A stretch of DNA of 64,000 nucleotides from Marinobacter vinifirmus (lineage in GTDB: Bacteria > Pseudomonadota > Gammaproteobacteria > Pseudomonadales > Oleiphilaceae), in the NCBI RefSeq assembly GCF_002258215.1, contig NZ_NEFY01000006.1, forward strand, positions 62,001-126,000. The letters are read 5' to 3'. The position numbers were made by a program, and so were the translations under genes. This document shows, piece after piece, positions 1 to 9,789 of the stretch (position 1 is its first letter; each line of letters begins with the position of its first letter). The notes under the pieces are model-generated. The model searched no databases. It was not told the origin of the DNA and saw only the letters and a program-made list of their open reading frames with translations.

Positions 1-170
1 TCGCCCGGGCCGAAACCTACAAGATCACCAAGAACATCATCTTCACTCGCTGCGAAGCCTACCAGGAAGGTGGCGAAACCATCGCCAACTGCGTGGGCAC
101 CTTCATGCGCATCGGCAAAGAAGCCACGCCTAAAAGCTACCGCGACCTGATCACCGGAGGCGCCGAATGA
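1..170 (+). CDS. Hotdog-fold (PaaI-type) thioesterase, 3' end only
   Basis: The window opens inside a reading frame that runs from base 3 to a TGA at 168-170. The visible 55 residues include a beta-rich end (YKITKNIIFTRCEAYQEGG, then IANCVGTFMRIG) typical of the last strands of PaaI/hotdog acyl-CoA thioesterases. Its stop overlaps the ATG of the next gene (ATGA at 167-170), so the two are translationally coupled. The product probably hydrolyses acyl-CoA thioesters; the substrate cannot be told from this fragment. The 5' part and start lie outside the window. Confidence 0.7.
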   Translation, partial: ARAETYKITKNIIFTRCEAYQEGGETIANCVGTFMRIGKEATPKSYRDLITGGAE

Positions 171-601
171 CCGACCCGGAAATCCTCAAGCACACCCGGG
201 AAAGCGGTGACTTCTCCAGAATGCTCGACGCCGTACCCTACGCCAAGTGGATCGGCCTGCAGTGCGAGCGCTTCGGTGACGACCTGATTTTCCGCTTGCC
301 CAAGAAAGAAGAAAACCTCGGCAACCCCATCCTGCCCGCCATCCACGGCGGCGTGATTGGTGGCTTCATGGAAATGTCTGCCGCGATCTACCTGATGATG
401 TCCCAGGACACTTTCAGAATGCCGAGAATCGTTGACTTCTCCCTAGACTACCTGCGCGCCGGCCTCAACCGCGAAACCTACGCCGAATGCCGCCTGACCC
501 GCCAGGGCAACCGGGTAGCCAATGTAATGATCACCGGCTGGCAAAAATCCCGTTCCCAGCCCATAGCCACGGCCCGCGCGCATTTCCTTCTCGAAGACTG
601 A
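167..601 (+). CDS. PaaI-family hotdog thioesterase
   Basis: A 144-residue protein of normal length for a single hotdog domain. The central segment LPAIHGGVIGGFMEMSAA has the HGG turn followed by the long hotdog helix seen in PaaI-type acyl-CoA thioesterases, and the C-terminal strands end in AECRLTRQGNRVANVMITGW. It starts within the stop of a preceding thioesterase fragment, so two paralogous hotdog genes lie in one transcript; they may form a heteromer or differ in chain-length preference (inference). The natural substrate is unknown. Confidence 0.8.
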   Translation: MTDPEILKHTRESGDFSRMLDAVPYAKWIGLQCERFGDDLIFRLPKKEENLGNPILPAIHGGVIGGFMEMSAAIYLMMSQDTFRMPRIVDFSLDYLRAGLNRETYAECRLTRQGNRVANVMITGWQKSRSQPIATARAHFLLED

Positions 602-617
602 GTTGGTTCTGGCCGGG

Positions 618-645
618 GTTGAAATGCCCCGGTCGACCCCCATCT
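618..645 (+). promoter_or_regulatory. Sigma-32 (heat-shock) promoter for htpG
   Basis: GTTGAAA at 618-624, a 13-base spacer, then CCCCATCT at 638-645. This fits the known RpoH consensus (CTTGAAA, 11-16 bases, CCCCATnT) with one mismatch. It lies just after the thioesterase stop and about 335 bases before the htpG start codon, the only heat-shock gene nearby. I see no equally good site closer to htpG, which implies a leader of about 330 nt carrying the two inverted repeats. Confidence 0.7.
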
Positions 646-675
646 CTGGTTCAAGATCTGGCCTCGGTGCAGGCA

Positions 676-780
676 AGCGTGTGGGGGTGCCCTTCCGAAA
701 CACGCTGTGAATACGTCCGTGTACGCTCGGCTCCGCCATCCATGGCTCCGCACGGTTTCGGAAGGGCACCCCCACACGCT
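676..780. repeat. Long inverted repeat A (26-bp perfect arms)
   Basis: Bases 676-701 are the exact reverse complement of 755-780 (26 of 26). The 53-base interior, read on the minus strand, contains a 25-base segment from GTGCGGAGCC to GGCGGAGCC and then GAGCGT...GACGT...AGCGT. The same interior recurs in repeat B on the plus strand, so A and B are related elements in opposite orientation. There is no T-run, so it does not look like an ordinary terminator. Several open frames cross it but look like repeat-encoded artefacts. Confidence 0.9.
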
Positions 781-826
781 AGCCCAGACTCCGTGCAAAG
801 CCGGCCTAACTGAGAAGTCCGGTGGA

Positions 827-934
827 GTGGTCAGGTAGTCCTTTCCAAAACTGTGCGGAGCCATGGATGGCGGAGCCCAAGCGTCACATGGACGTGCCGC
901 AAGGAGCGTGTTTTGGAAAGGACTACCTGACCAC
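827..934. repeat. Long inverted repeat B (25-bp perfect arms)
   Basis: Bases 827-851 are the exact reverse complement of 910-934 (25 of 25). The 58-base interior matches that of repeat A, inverted, over the GTGCGGAGCCATGGATGGCG core and downstream blocks. The arms differ from those of A, although the inner dozen bases are similar (CCTTTCCAAAAC against CCCTTCCGAAAC). The element ends 45 bases before the htpG ATG. With repeat A it accounts for most of the gene-free stretch 602-979. Confidence 0.9.
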
Positions 935-979
935 GCCGCTCCCCCGAACATAAAGAACCAGCAGGAGACAAACACAGCC

Positions 980-2872
980 ATGACGGTAGAAACCAACAAA
1001 GAGACGCTAGGATTCCAGACCGAAGTGAAGCAACTGCTTCACCTGATGATCCACTCTCTGTACTCGAACAAGGAAATCTTCCTTCGTGAGCTCATCTCAA
1101 ACGCCTCAGACGCCGAAGACAAACTCCGCTTCGCCGCCCTGAAAGACGACAAACTCTACGAAGGCGATTCCGAACTCAAAATCCGCCTGGATTACGACAA
1201 AGACGCCGGCACCATCACCATTGCCGACAACGGCATCGGTATGACCCGTGACGATGTGATTGCCAACCTTGGCACCATCGCCCGCTCCGGTACTGCAGAG
1301 TTCCTCAAGCAGTTGTCGGGTGACGAAAAGAAAGACAGCAAGCTGATCGGCCAGTTTGGTGTGGGCTTCTACTCTGCCTTCATCGTGGCGGACAAGGTAG
1401 ATGTATTCACCCGCCGTGCCGGTGCACCGGTCGAAGAGGGTGTGCATTGGGAGTCCAAGGGCGATGGCGAGTTCACCATCGAGCCGGTGAGCCGTGAACA
1501 GCGCGGTACCGAAATCGTGCTGCACCTGAAAGCCGAAGACAAAGAGTTTGCGGATGGCTGGAAGCTGCGCAGCCTGGTGAAGAAGTACTCTGATCACATC
1601 TCCTTCCCGGTCGTGATGAAAGCCGAGTCCGAGGAAGAGGACAAGAAGGGCGAAGAAGAGACGGTCAACGATGCCACCGCCCTGTGGACGTTGCCCCGGA
1701 CCGAGATCAAGGACGAAGAGTACAAGGAGTTCTACAAGCACATTGCCCACGACTTCGAGGACCCGCTCACCTGGTCCCACAACAAGGTGGAAGGCAAGCT
1801 GGACTACACCAGCCTGCTGTATATCCCCAAGCGTGCGCCGTTTGACCTGTATAACCGGGAAGCGCCCCGTGGCCTGAAACTGTACGTTCAACGAGTATTC
1901 ATTATGGACGACGCCGAGCAGTTCCTGCCGTTGTACCTGCGTTTCGCCAAGGGCGTGATCGATTCCAACGATCTGTCCCTGAACGTATCGCGGGAAATCC
2001 TGCAGAACGACAGCACCGTGGAGAGCATCCGCACCGCCATGACCAAACGGGTGCTGGACATGCTGTCCAAGCTGGCCAAGAAAGAGGGCGATGAATACCA
2101 GGGCTTCTGGGACGAGTTCGGCACCGTGCTGAAAGAAGGCCCGGCCGAAGACTTCAGCAACCGCGAGAAAATTGCCGGCTTGCTGCGGTTTGCCTCTACC
2201 CACACTGGTGAGTCGACCCAGAACGTCTCTCTGGACGAGTACATCGGCCGGATGAAAGACGGCCAGAAAAAGATCTACTACATCACCGGTGACAACTTCG
2301 CGGCCGCCAAGAGCAGCCCGCATCTGGAAGTATTCCGTAAGAAAGGCATCGAGGTACTCATCCTGACGGATCGTATCGATGAGTGGATGATGGGCTATCT
2401 GAACGAGTACGACGGCAAGCAGTTCCAGGATGTTGCCCGTGGTGACCTGGACTTGGGCGAGGTGGAAACCGAGGAAGACAAGAAGCACCAGGAAGAAGCC
2501 GCCAAGGAGCATAAGGATCTGCTGGAGCGTATCAAGAAGGTGCTGGACGATCAGGTGCAGGAAGTGCGGGTAACCAACCGCCTGACCGATTCACCGGCGT
2601 GCCTGGTGGTTGGCCAGTTCGATATGGGCGCCCAGATGAAGAAGATCATGGAAGCTGCCGGCCAGAAAGTGCCGGAGAGCAAGCCGATCTTTGAAATCAA
2701 CGTGGACCACCCGCTGGTGCAGCGCCTGGAAACCGAGCAGGGCGAGGAGCGCTTCAAGGAGCTGTCTGCGGTTCTGTTTGACCAGGCCACATTGGCCAGC
2801 GGTGAACAGCTGAAAGATCCCGGTGCCTATGTCAGCCGCCTGAACCGGTTGCTGCTGGAACTTGCGAACTGA
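980..2872 (+). CDS. htpG: HtpG, bacterial Hsp90 chaperone
   Basis: A 630-residue Hsp90, normal for the family. The N-terminal GHKL ATPase carries [11 protein letters not shown], the DNGIGMT nucleotide loop and the [11 protein letters not shown] lid glycine motif; middle and C-terminal dimerisation domains follow. It is a cytosolic ATP-dependent chaperone. The frame stays open upstream to 863, but that extension runs through repeat B. The start at 980 ([12 protein letters not shown]) matches family N-termini and follows AGGAG at 963-967. Control is probably heat shock through the sigma-32 promoter at 618-645, with a structured leader in between. Confidence 0.97.
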   Translation: MTVETNKETLGFQTEVKQLLHLMIHSLYSNKEIFLRELISNASDAEDKLRFAALKDDKLYEGDSELKIRLDYDKDAGTITIADNGIGMTRDDVIANLGTIARSGTAEFLKQLSGDEKKDSKLIGQFGVGFYSAFIVADKVDVFTRRAGAPVEEGVHWESKGDGEFTIEPVSREQRGTEIVLHLKAEDKEFADGWKLRSLVKKYSDHISFPVVMKAESEEEDKKGEEETVNDATALWTLPRTEIKDEEYKEFYKHIAHDFEDPLTWSHNKVEGKLDYTSLLYIPKRAPFDLYNREAPRGLKLYVQRVFIMDDAEQFLPLYLRFAKGVIDSNDLSLNVSREILQNDSTVESIRTAMTKRVLDMLSKLAKKEGDEYQGFWDEFGTVLKEGPAEDFSNREKIAGLLRFASTHTGESTQNVSLDEYIGRMKDGQKKIYYITGDNFAAAKSSPHLEVFRKKGIEVLILTDRIDEWMMGYLNEYDGKQFQDVARGDLDLGEVETEEDKKHQEEAAKEHKDLLERIKKVLDDQVQEVRVTNRLTDSPACLVVGQFDMGAQMKKIMEAAGQKVPESKPIFEINVDHPLVQRLETEQGEERFKELSAVLFDQATLASGEQLKDPGAYVSRLNRLLLELAN

Positions 2873-2895
2873 TAGCGATCGTTACTGTGGTTGAG

Positions 2896-2932
2896 AAAAA
2901 GGGGCTGGTGAGCAAATCACCGCCCCTTTTTT
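2896..2932 (+). terminator. Rho-independent terminator of htpG
   Basis: AAAAAGGGGC pairs with GCCCCTTTTT, with an inner GGTGA/TCACC stem, followed by a T-run. It begins 24 bases after the htpG stop. Confidence 0.9.
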
Positions 2933-3052
2933 GTTGGCAATGAGAAATGTTTCGATAAATAAAATCTTTCGCCAGGTTATTTCTAATTAATTGTTACTAA
3001 TCATGGTTCCGGCGTATCTTGACCTCACATCCCGGAACTTTAGGGGCCGTTT

Positions 3053-3067
3053 ATAGTCACGCACTAT
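3053..3067 (+). promoter_or_regulatory. OxyR-like half site upstream of katG
   Basis: ATAG-N7-CTAT at 3053-3067 matches the outer positions of the OxyR half-site pattern; the inner T and A positions do not match. A second, weaker TTAG-type copy follows after seven bases (3075 onward). It lies about 105 bases before katG, a classic OxyR target. The binding claim is inference. Confidence 0.4.
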
Positions 3068-3154
3068 GCTGGCGTTAGGAAAGATTCAAGCAGGCAAACG
3101 TGAGTGATCTATATTAAGTGTTGCCCTGATAAGAAAGACCGAATGTCTAAATGA

Positions 3155-5344
<2,190 letters not shown>

Positions 5345-5368
5345 TCTGCCGGTAACGTTGTAAAACCC

Positions 5369-5397
5369 GCCGGGCATCCTGTTTCGGGATGCCCGGC
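5369..5397 (+). terminator. Hairpin terminator after katG
   Basis: GCCGGGCATCC (5369-5379) pairs with GGATGCCCGGC (5387-5397) around a seven-base loop, 25 bases after the katG stop. The following bases are only weakly T-rich. Confidence 0.65.
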
Positions 5398-5489
5398 TAC
5401 CTATTTCCCCCCGAATTCCTTACAATCCGCTCCGCCTGATTTTTGATCAGCCGCATTCTGATTCACTTCTCTCAGTTTCTGGAGCTTTC

Positions 5490-6467
5490 ATGCGAATCAT
5501 CCTTGCCCCGATGGAAGGGCTGGTCGACGCACCCATTCGTGAAACCCTGACCAAGGTCGGCGGGATTGACCGGTGCGTGACGGAATTTATTCGCGTGACC
5601 CACGGCATGCTGCCGCCCCGGATTTTCTACAAGTACGCCCCGGAACTTCACAACAACGCGCTGACGGAAGTGGGCACGCCAGTGGCCGTTCAACTACTGG
5701 GCTCCAACGCTGAAATGATGGGCCGTCATGGTGCCAAGGCCGCCGAGCTGGGAGCCGGGCAGGTGGACATCAACTTTGGCTGCCCGGCTAAGACGGTGAA
5801 CAAACACAAGGGCGGCTGTGTACTGATGCGCGAGCCGGAGCTGATGTATGAAATCACTGCGGCCGTTCGTAAAGCCGTGCCTGCAGATATTCCGGTCACC
5901 GCCAAGATGCGCCTGGGCTATGACGACCGTTCCATGGGTGTGGCCTGTGGCCAGGCGTTGGAAGCGGCCGGCGCCTCCGAGATTGTTATTCACGCCCGCA
6001 GCAAGGTGGATGGTTACAAGCCGCCGGCTTACTGGGAAGAAATCGCCAAGGTACGCGAAGCCGTGAACAGCCATGTGATTGCCAATGGCGAAATCTGGAC
6101 CGTGGACGATTACTGGCGCTGCCGGAAAGTCTCCGGTTGCGACGATGTCATGATCGGCCGGGGCCTGATCGCCCGGCCGGACCTGGCGGCACAGATCAAA
6201 GCCTCCCAGAACGGTGAAACACTGGAGCCCATGACCTGGGCCGAGGCAGTTGTTCTGGTGCGGGAATACGCTGCTGCCCTGCAAACCCGCCTGGAAGACA
6301 AATACGTGACCGGCCGCATCAAGCAATGGCTCAACTACCTGCGCCAGGGTTTTGCCGAAGCCGAAGCCCTGTGGCCCCAGGCCCGTAAAATCCGGGAAGT
6401 GGCGCCGATGCTGGCTTGCCTGGATCAGCCGGTAGACCTCTCGCAACGCAGCACTAACGCCGCCTAG
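5490..6467 (+). CDS. dusC: tRNA-dihydrouridine(16) synthase DusC
   Basis: A 325-residue flavin-dependent Dus enzyme. It opens with ILAPMEGLVDAPIRETL, shows the Dus signature INFGCPAKTVNKHKGG with the active-site Cys, and has the FMN-binding C-terminal part MIGRGLIARPDL. The short length and the MEGLVD opening fit the DusC subfamily, which reduces U16 in the tRNA D-loop, rather than DusA or DusB. Its stop overlaps the stop of the convergent aldolase gene by four bases (CTAG). Confidence 0.88.
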   Translation: MRIILAPMEGLVDAPIRETLTKVGGIDRCVTEFIRVTHGMLPPRIFYKYAPELHNNALTEVGTPVAVQLLGSNAEMMGRHGAKAAELGAGQVDINFGCPAKTVNKHKGGCVLMREPELMYEITAAVRKAVPADIPVTAKMRLGYDDRSMGVACGQALEAAGASEIVIHARSKVDGYKPPAYWEEIAKVREAVNSHVIANGEIWTVDDYWRCRKVSGCDDVMIGRGLIARPDLAAQIKASQNGETLEPMTWAEAVVLVREYAAALQTRLEDKYVTGRIKQWLNYLRQGFAEAEALWPQARKIREVAPMLACLDQPVDLSQRSTNAA

Positions 6468-7483
6468 CCCTCGTTCTCCATCATGGGCGTGTAATCACCG
6501 GAACGGGCCAGGCCATTGAGTCTGGCCCGTTTTTTCATGGCCGCCTGTGCTGCCCCGGCATTCTCCAGCCTTCCGGCCCAGGCTTTCTGGGCGGGTTCCT
6601 GCAGCGCCCGGCCGTAGGAGAAGCTCAGCTCCCACGGGTGGTAGCCCAGGCTGTTCAGGGCATTGAGGTTTTCGGTGGATTCTTCGGGCGTCTGGCCACC
6701 GGATAGGAAGAAAATCCCCGGTACTGCGGCGGGTACTACCCGGCGGAACACGCTCAGTGTCGCTTCGGCAACCTGTTTGGGCGTGGCTTTGCCGGATTCC
6801 TTGCCCGGTGTCACCATGCTGGGCTTCAGCACCATGCATTCCAGGTTCACCCGGTGCCGGTGCAGGGCCTTGAACACTTCCAGCAATACGTCTTCGCTCA
6901 CCTCTGCGGCCCGTTCGATGCTGTGGTTGCCGTCAATCAACACTTCCGGCTCCACGATCGGCACAATATCCATGGACTGACACACGGCGGCATAGCGGGC
7001 CAGTACCTCGGCATTGGATTTGATGGCCTGGAACGAAGGCAGGGTATCCGAGATATGGAACACATCTCGCCACTTGGCAAATCGCGCACCCATAGATTTG
7101 TAATGCTCCAGCCTTGCAGCCAGGCCATCCAGCCCATAGGTAATCTCGTCCCCCGGGGCATTCACCAGCGGGCCTTTACCCTGATCAACCTTGATGCCGG
7201 GCACAATGCCCTGACTGGCAAGCAGCTTGGGGATAGCGACGTCATCCAGGCTCAGTTGTTCCAGGGTCTCTTCATACAGAATCACGCCACTGATGTGTTC
7301 GCCAAGGCCGGGCGTGGAGAAAATAATGCTGCGGTATTGGCGCCGTGTGGCTTCGGTGGACTCCACGCCCACTGCCTTGAAGCGCTTGGCGATGGTAGGC
7401 GTGCTCTCGTCAGCAGCCAGTATGCCTTTGCCGGGCTGCACCAGGTCGGCAATGGTGGTAATAAGGTCGCCCTGAATGGTCAT
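6464..7483 (-). CDS. Class I fructose-bisphosphate aldolase
   Basis: A 339-residue aldolase of the eukaryote-like class I family: GKGILAADESTPTIAKRF near the N-terminus, the Schiff-base lysine in ECMVLKPSMVTPG, and the C-terminal phosphate loop FFLSGGQTPEESTENLNAL. It interconverts fructose-1,6-bisphosphate with DHAP and glyceraldehyde-3-phosphate without a metal. The open frame extends ten codons further, but the ATG at 7483 (MTIQGDL) has a strong GGAGG eight or so bases upstream. It converges on dusC with a four-base overlap and diverges from the AAR-like gene. Confidence 0.93.
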   Translation of the reverse strand: MTIQGDLITTIADLVQPGKGILAADESTPTIAKRFKAVGVESTEATRRQYRSIIFSTPGLGEHISGVILYEETLEQLSLDDVAIPKLLASQGIVPGIKVDQGKGPLVNAPGDEITYGLDGLAARLEHYKSMGARFAKWRDVFHISDTLPSFQAIKSNAEVLARYAAVCQSMDIVPIVEPEVLIDGNHSIERAAEVSEDVLLEVFKALHRHRVNLECMVLKPSMVTPGKESGKATPKQVAEATLSVFRRVVPAAVPGIFFLSGGQTPEESTENLNALNSLGYHPWELSFSYGRALQEPAQKAWAGRLENAGAAQAAMKKRARLNGLARSGDYTPMMENEG

Positions 7484-7640
7484 GGTACCTCCGTGGAAGG
7501 ATGTGGTGATCAAACGTGCTTTTCAGTGTAGCCGGTAATTTGCGCGGTGGTATTTGATCTGGGCTAAGGCAGGATAAGGCACCAGCTTCTAGACTTGAGA
7601 TAGAACAAAACAACAGGGACAAAAACAGGGACAAGGCGCC

Positions 7641-9695
7641 ATGAAAACCGTTGTGAGTATCAGCCAGGGCTCATCCGAGTACGACTACGAGCTTGAAACC
7701 CGGTTTCTGGGCCAGGACTTCCGGGTGATCAGGGTGGGGAGCGATGGTAACCTGGACCGTGCCGAGGCCGTTCTGGATTCGGTGCGTGAACAGGCAGATG
7801 CCATTGGCCTGAGTATGATCCACGACCATTACCAGGTAGGGCGGGAGCAGCTTCAGCACCCGGATACCTCGCGTCTGGAAGCCTGTGTGCCGGATAAGCC
7901 CGTCACCACCGGGGCCGGCCTTCGGGGCATTCTCCAGGAATGGGCCGTGCGCCATACCCAGACCGAACTGGGCCATTTTTTCGACAATGCCCGGGTGCTG
8001 TTCCTCAACGGCCAGGCCGGTTTCCGCATTGCCAAGGCGTTGTCGGAACATACAGACAACCTGCTGTTCGCAGATCCTTACCTGGATTTCGGCGTGCCAC
8101 GTCTGCTGACTTCCCTGAGCCAGCTGGAAGCCTACACCAAGCTCACCGCACCGGTGATGTTCAGCCCCAATGCCGTCAAGGTCATCGAGCGACTACACCG
8201 CACTCCTATTTACCGGATGGGGGAGAAACTGATCAGCAGTTCCCTGCATGAATCGGTCAGGGACTGCCATGTGATTGTCGGGGCGATGGGGGATCTGGAG
8301 GCCTTCACGGAGAAAGAGCTGGGTGGCAAAACCGTGATCACCTCCCGGGTGAGCGAATCTGCCCTGGACTGGTTCCGTTCCCGGAAAGTCGCCATGGTGG
8401 TGGACTATAGCCCCTGGCTGGAAGGTCGGCCAGTGGGGGTGAACGTTATGGAGGCGATGATCAGCGCAGCGCTGTCCCGAACTCCGGAGCAGTTGGGCGC
8501 AGATGACTTTCTCGATGTGATCGAGCGGCTCGGGGTAGAACCCCGGATTCTGTACCCCAATGGCTACCGCCGTATAAACCGATTCGCCTTTGTAATCCAT
8601 CCGCTGTCGCAACAGTATCTGACCAAAACCCCGCCCCTGGACTGGGTCGCCAGCGTATCGCCGCCGGCGGTGATGAACCTGGTGGAAAAAGCCATCGCCT
8701 ATACGCCGCCATTTGTGTATTCGAAGGTCTCCGGCATTCAGTCACCCACTGGTGATGAAGTGGAAGGCTGGCTGATTACCGTGGGCGGCACCCCGAAAGA
8801 AATCATGGCCCATGACCCGGAGTTTACCTACAGCCGCTTGCTGGCGGCGGCAAAGCTGGCCAGGAAACTGGGTGCCCAGATTATGGGCCTGGGCGCGTTT
8901 ACCAAGGTAGTCGGGGATGCCGGGATTACGGTGGCCAAGCGGGCACCGCTGCCGATTACTACCGGCAACAGCTACAGCGCCTCAGGTGCCCTTTGGGCCG
9001 CCCACGACGCGGCGCAGCGTATTGGCAGGGTGAGTATCGGCAAAAGCGGCAAGATGGCTGGCAAGGCCATGGTTGTGGGCGCTACCGGAGCCATTGGTTC
9101 TGTGTGTGCCCGGTTGCTGGCCAAGGCCGTGGATGAAATCTATATGGTGGCTCCGGAAGCGGCCAAGCTGCTGGCCCTGAAGGAAAGCATCGAACTGGAA
9201 ACCCCGGGTGCTATCGTACACGTGGCAGCCACCACCGATCGCGATCTTCCGGATATGGATATGGTGGTAACGGCCACCTCAGGGGCCGGCAAGCGCATCC
9301 TGGATATCATGAAGGTGAAGCCCGGCTGCGTGATTACCGACGTGGCCCGGCCGCTGGATATTCCCGCAGAAGATGTAGCCCGGCGGCCGGATGTGTTGGT
9401 CATCGAATCCGGTGAAATCCAGCTTCCCGGGCCGGTAAAGATGAAGGACATTGGCCTGCCCAAAGGCATTGCCTATGCCTGCCTGGCCGAAACCATTGTA
9501 CTGGCGCTGGAAGCCCGGTTCGAGAACTTCACCCTGGGCCGTAATATCGAATGGGAGAAGGTGCGGGAAATCTACAAACTCGGCCTGAAGCACGGCATGC
9601 AGCTGGCGGCGGTGTCCGGGGTTAACGGTGTGTTCACCGAGGAGGACTTCGAACGGGTACGGGCGCTTGCCGCAGAGGCCACAGAGCCCGCCTGA
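7641..9695 (+). CDS. Acyl-ACP-reductase-like fusion protein (AAR-like C-terminal half)
   Basis: A 684-residue protein. From about residue 312 it resembles the whole ~340-residue cyanobacterial fatty acyl-ACP reductase: RFAFVIHPLS, then IMGLGAFTKVV, ITTGNSYSASGALW, the NADPH-binding VVGATGAIGS (478-487), and YACLAET with Cys614 where AAR has its acyl-accepting cysteine (codon 9480-9482). The Rossmann-to-Cys spacing (about 136) is close to that of AAR. Residues 1-305 form an additional alpha/beta region I do not recognise. A reductase making long-chain aldehyde is the best guess; the substrate is not proven. A ferritin-like di-iron gene follows 94 bases downstream. Confidence 0.75.
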   Translation: MKTVVSISQGSSEYDYELETRFLGQDFRVIRVGSDGNLDRAEAVLDSVREQADAIGLSMIHDHYQVGREQLQHPDTSRLEACVPDKPVTTGAGLRGILQEWAVRHTQTELGHFFDNARVLFLNGQAGFRIAKALSEHTDNLLFADPYLDFGVPRLLTSLSQLEAYTKLTAPVMFSPNAVKVIERLHRTPIYRMGEKLISSSLHESVRDCHVIVGAMGDLEAFTEKELGGKTVITSRVSESALDWFRSRKVAMVVDYSPWLEGRPVGVNVMEAMISAALSRTPEQLGADDFLDVIERLGVEPRILYPNGYRRINRFAFVIHPLSQQYLTKTPPLDWVASVSPPAVMNLVEKAIAYTPPFVYSKVSGIQSPTGDEVEGWLITVGGTPKEIMAHDPEFTYSRLLAAAKLARKLGAQIMGLGAFTKVVGDAGITVAKRAPLPITTGNSYSASGALWAAHDAAQRIGRVSIGKSGKMAGKAMVVGATGAIGSVCARLLAKAVDEIYMVAPEAAKLLALKESIELETPGAIVHVAATTDRDLPDMDMVVTATSGAGKRILDIMKVKPGCVITDVARPLDIPAEDVARRPDVLVIESGEIQLPGPVKMKDIGLPKGIAYACLAETIVLALEARFENFTLGRNIEWEKVREIYKLGLKHGMQLAAVSGVNGVFTEEDFERVRALAAEATEPA

Positions 9696-9721
9696 TTAGG
9701 AAATTGGCCCGCAATCACCTG

Positions 9722-9743
9722 ACGCCCCCGCCAAAGGGGGCGT
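9722..9743 (+). terminator. GC-rich hairpin between the reductase-like and di-iron genes
   Basis: ACGCCCCC (9722-9729) pairs with GGGGGCGT (9736-9743). No T-run follows, so it may act as a weak terminator, an attenuator or an mRNA end stabiliser inside a two-gene transcript. Confidence 0.5.
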
Positions 9744-9789
9744 AGCCTGTAGGAAAGTATTCGAGCCCACAGGTTCAGGAGAGTTTGCT

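Noticed and set aside
443-999. Overlapping open frames across the intergenic repeats (443-775, 478-999, 487-813) and the 39-codon upstream extension of htpG
   Set aside because: They are made of the inverted-repeat sequence read in several frames. The true htpG start at 980 has a ribosome site and matches the family.
7501-7640. A PsrA site upstream of the AAR-like gene (TGATCAAACGTGCTTTTCAG)
   Set aside because: Only one half-site fits (CAAAC); the second half is TTTTC rather than GTTTG, which is too weak to claim.
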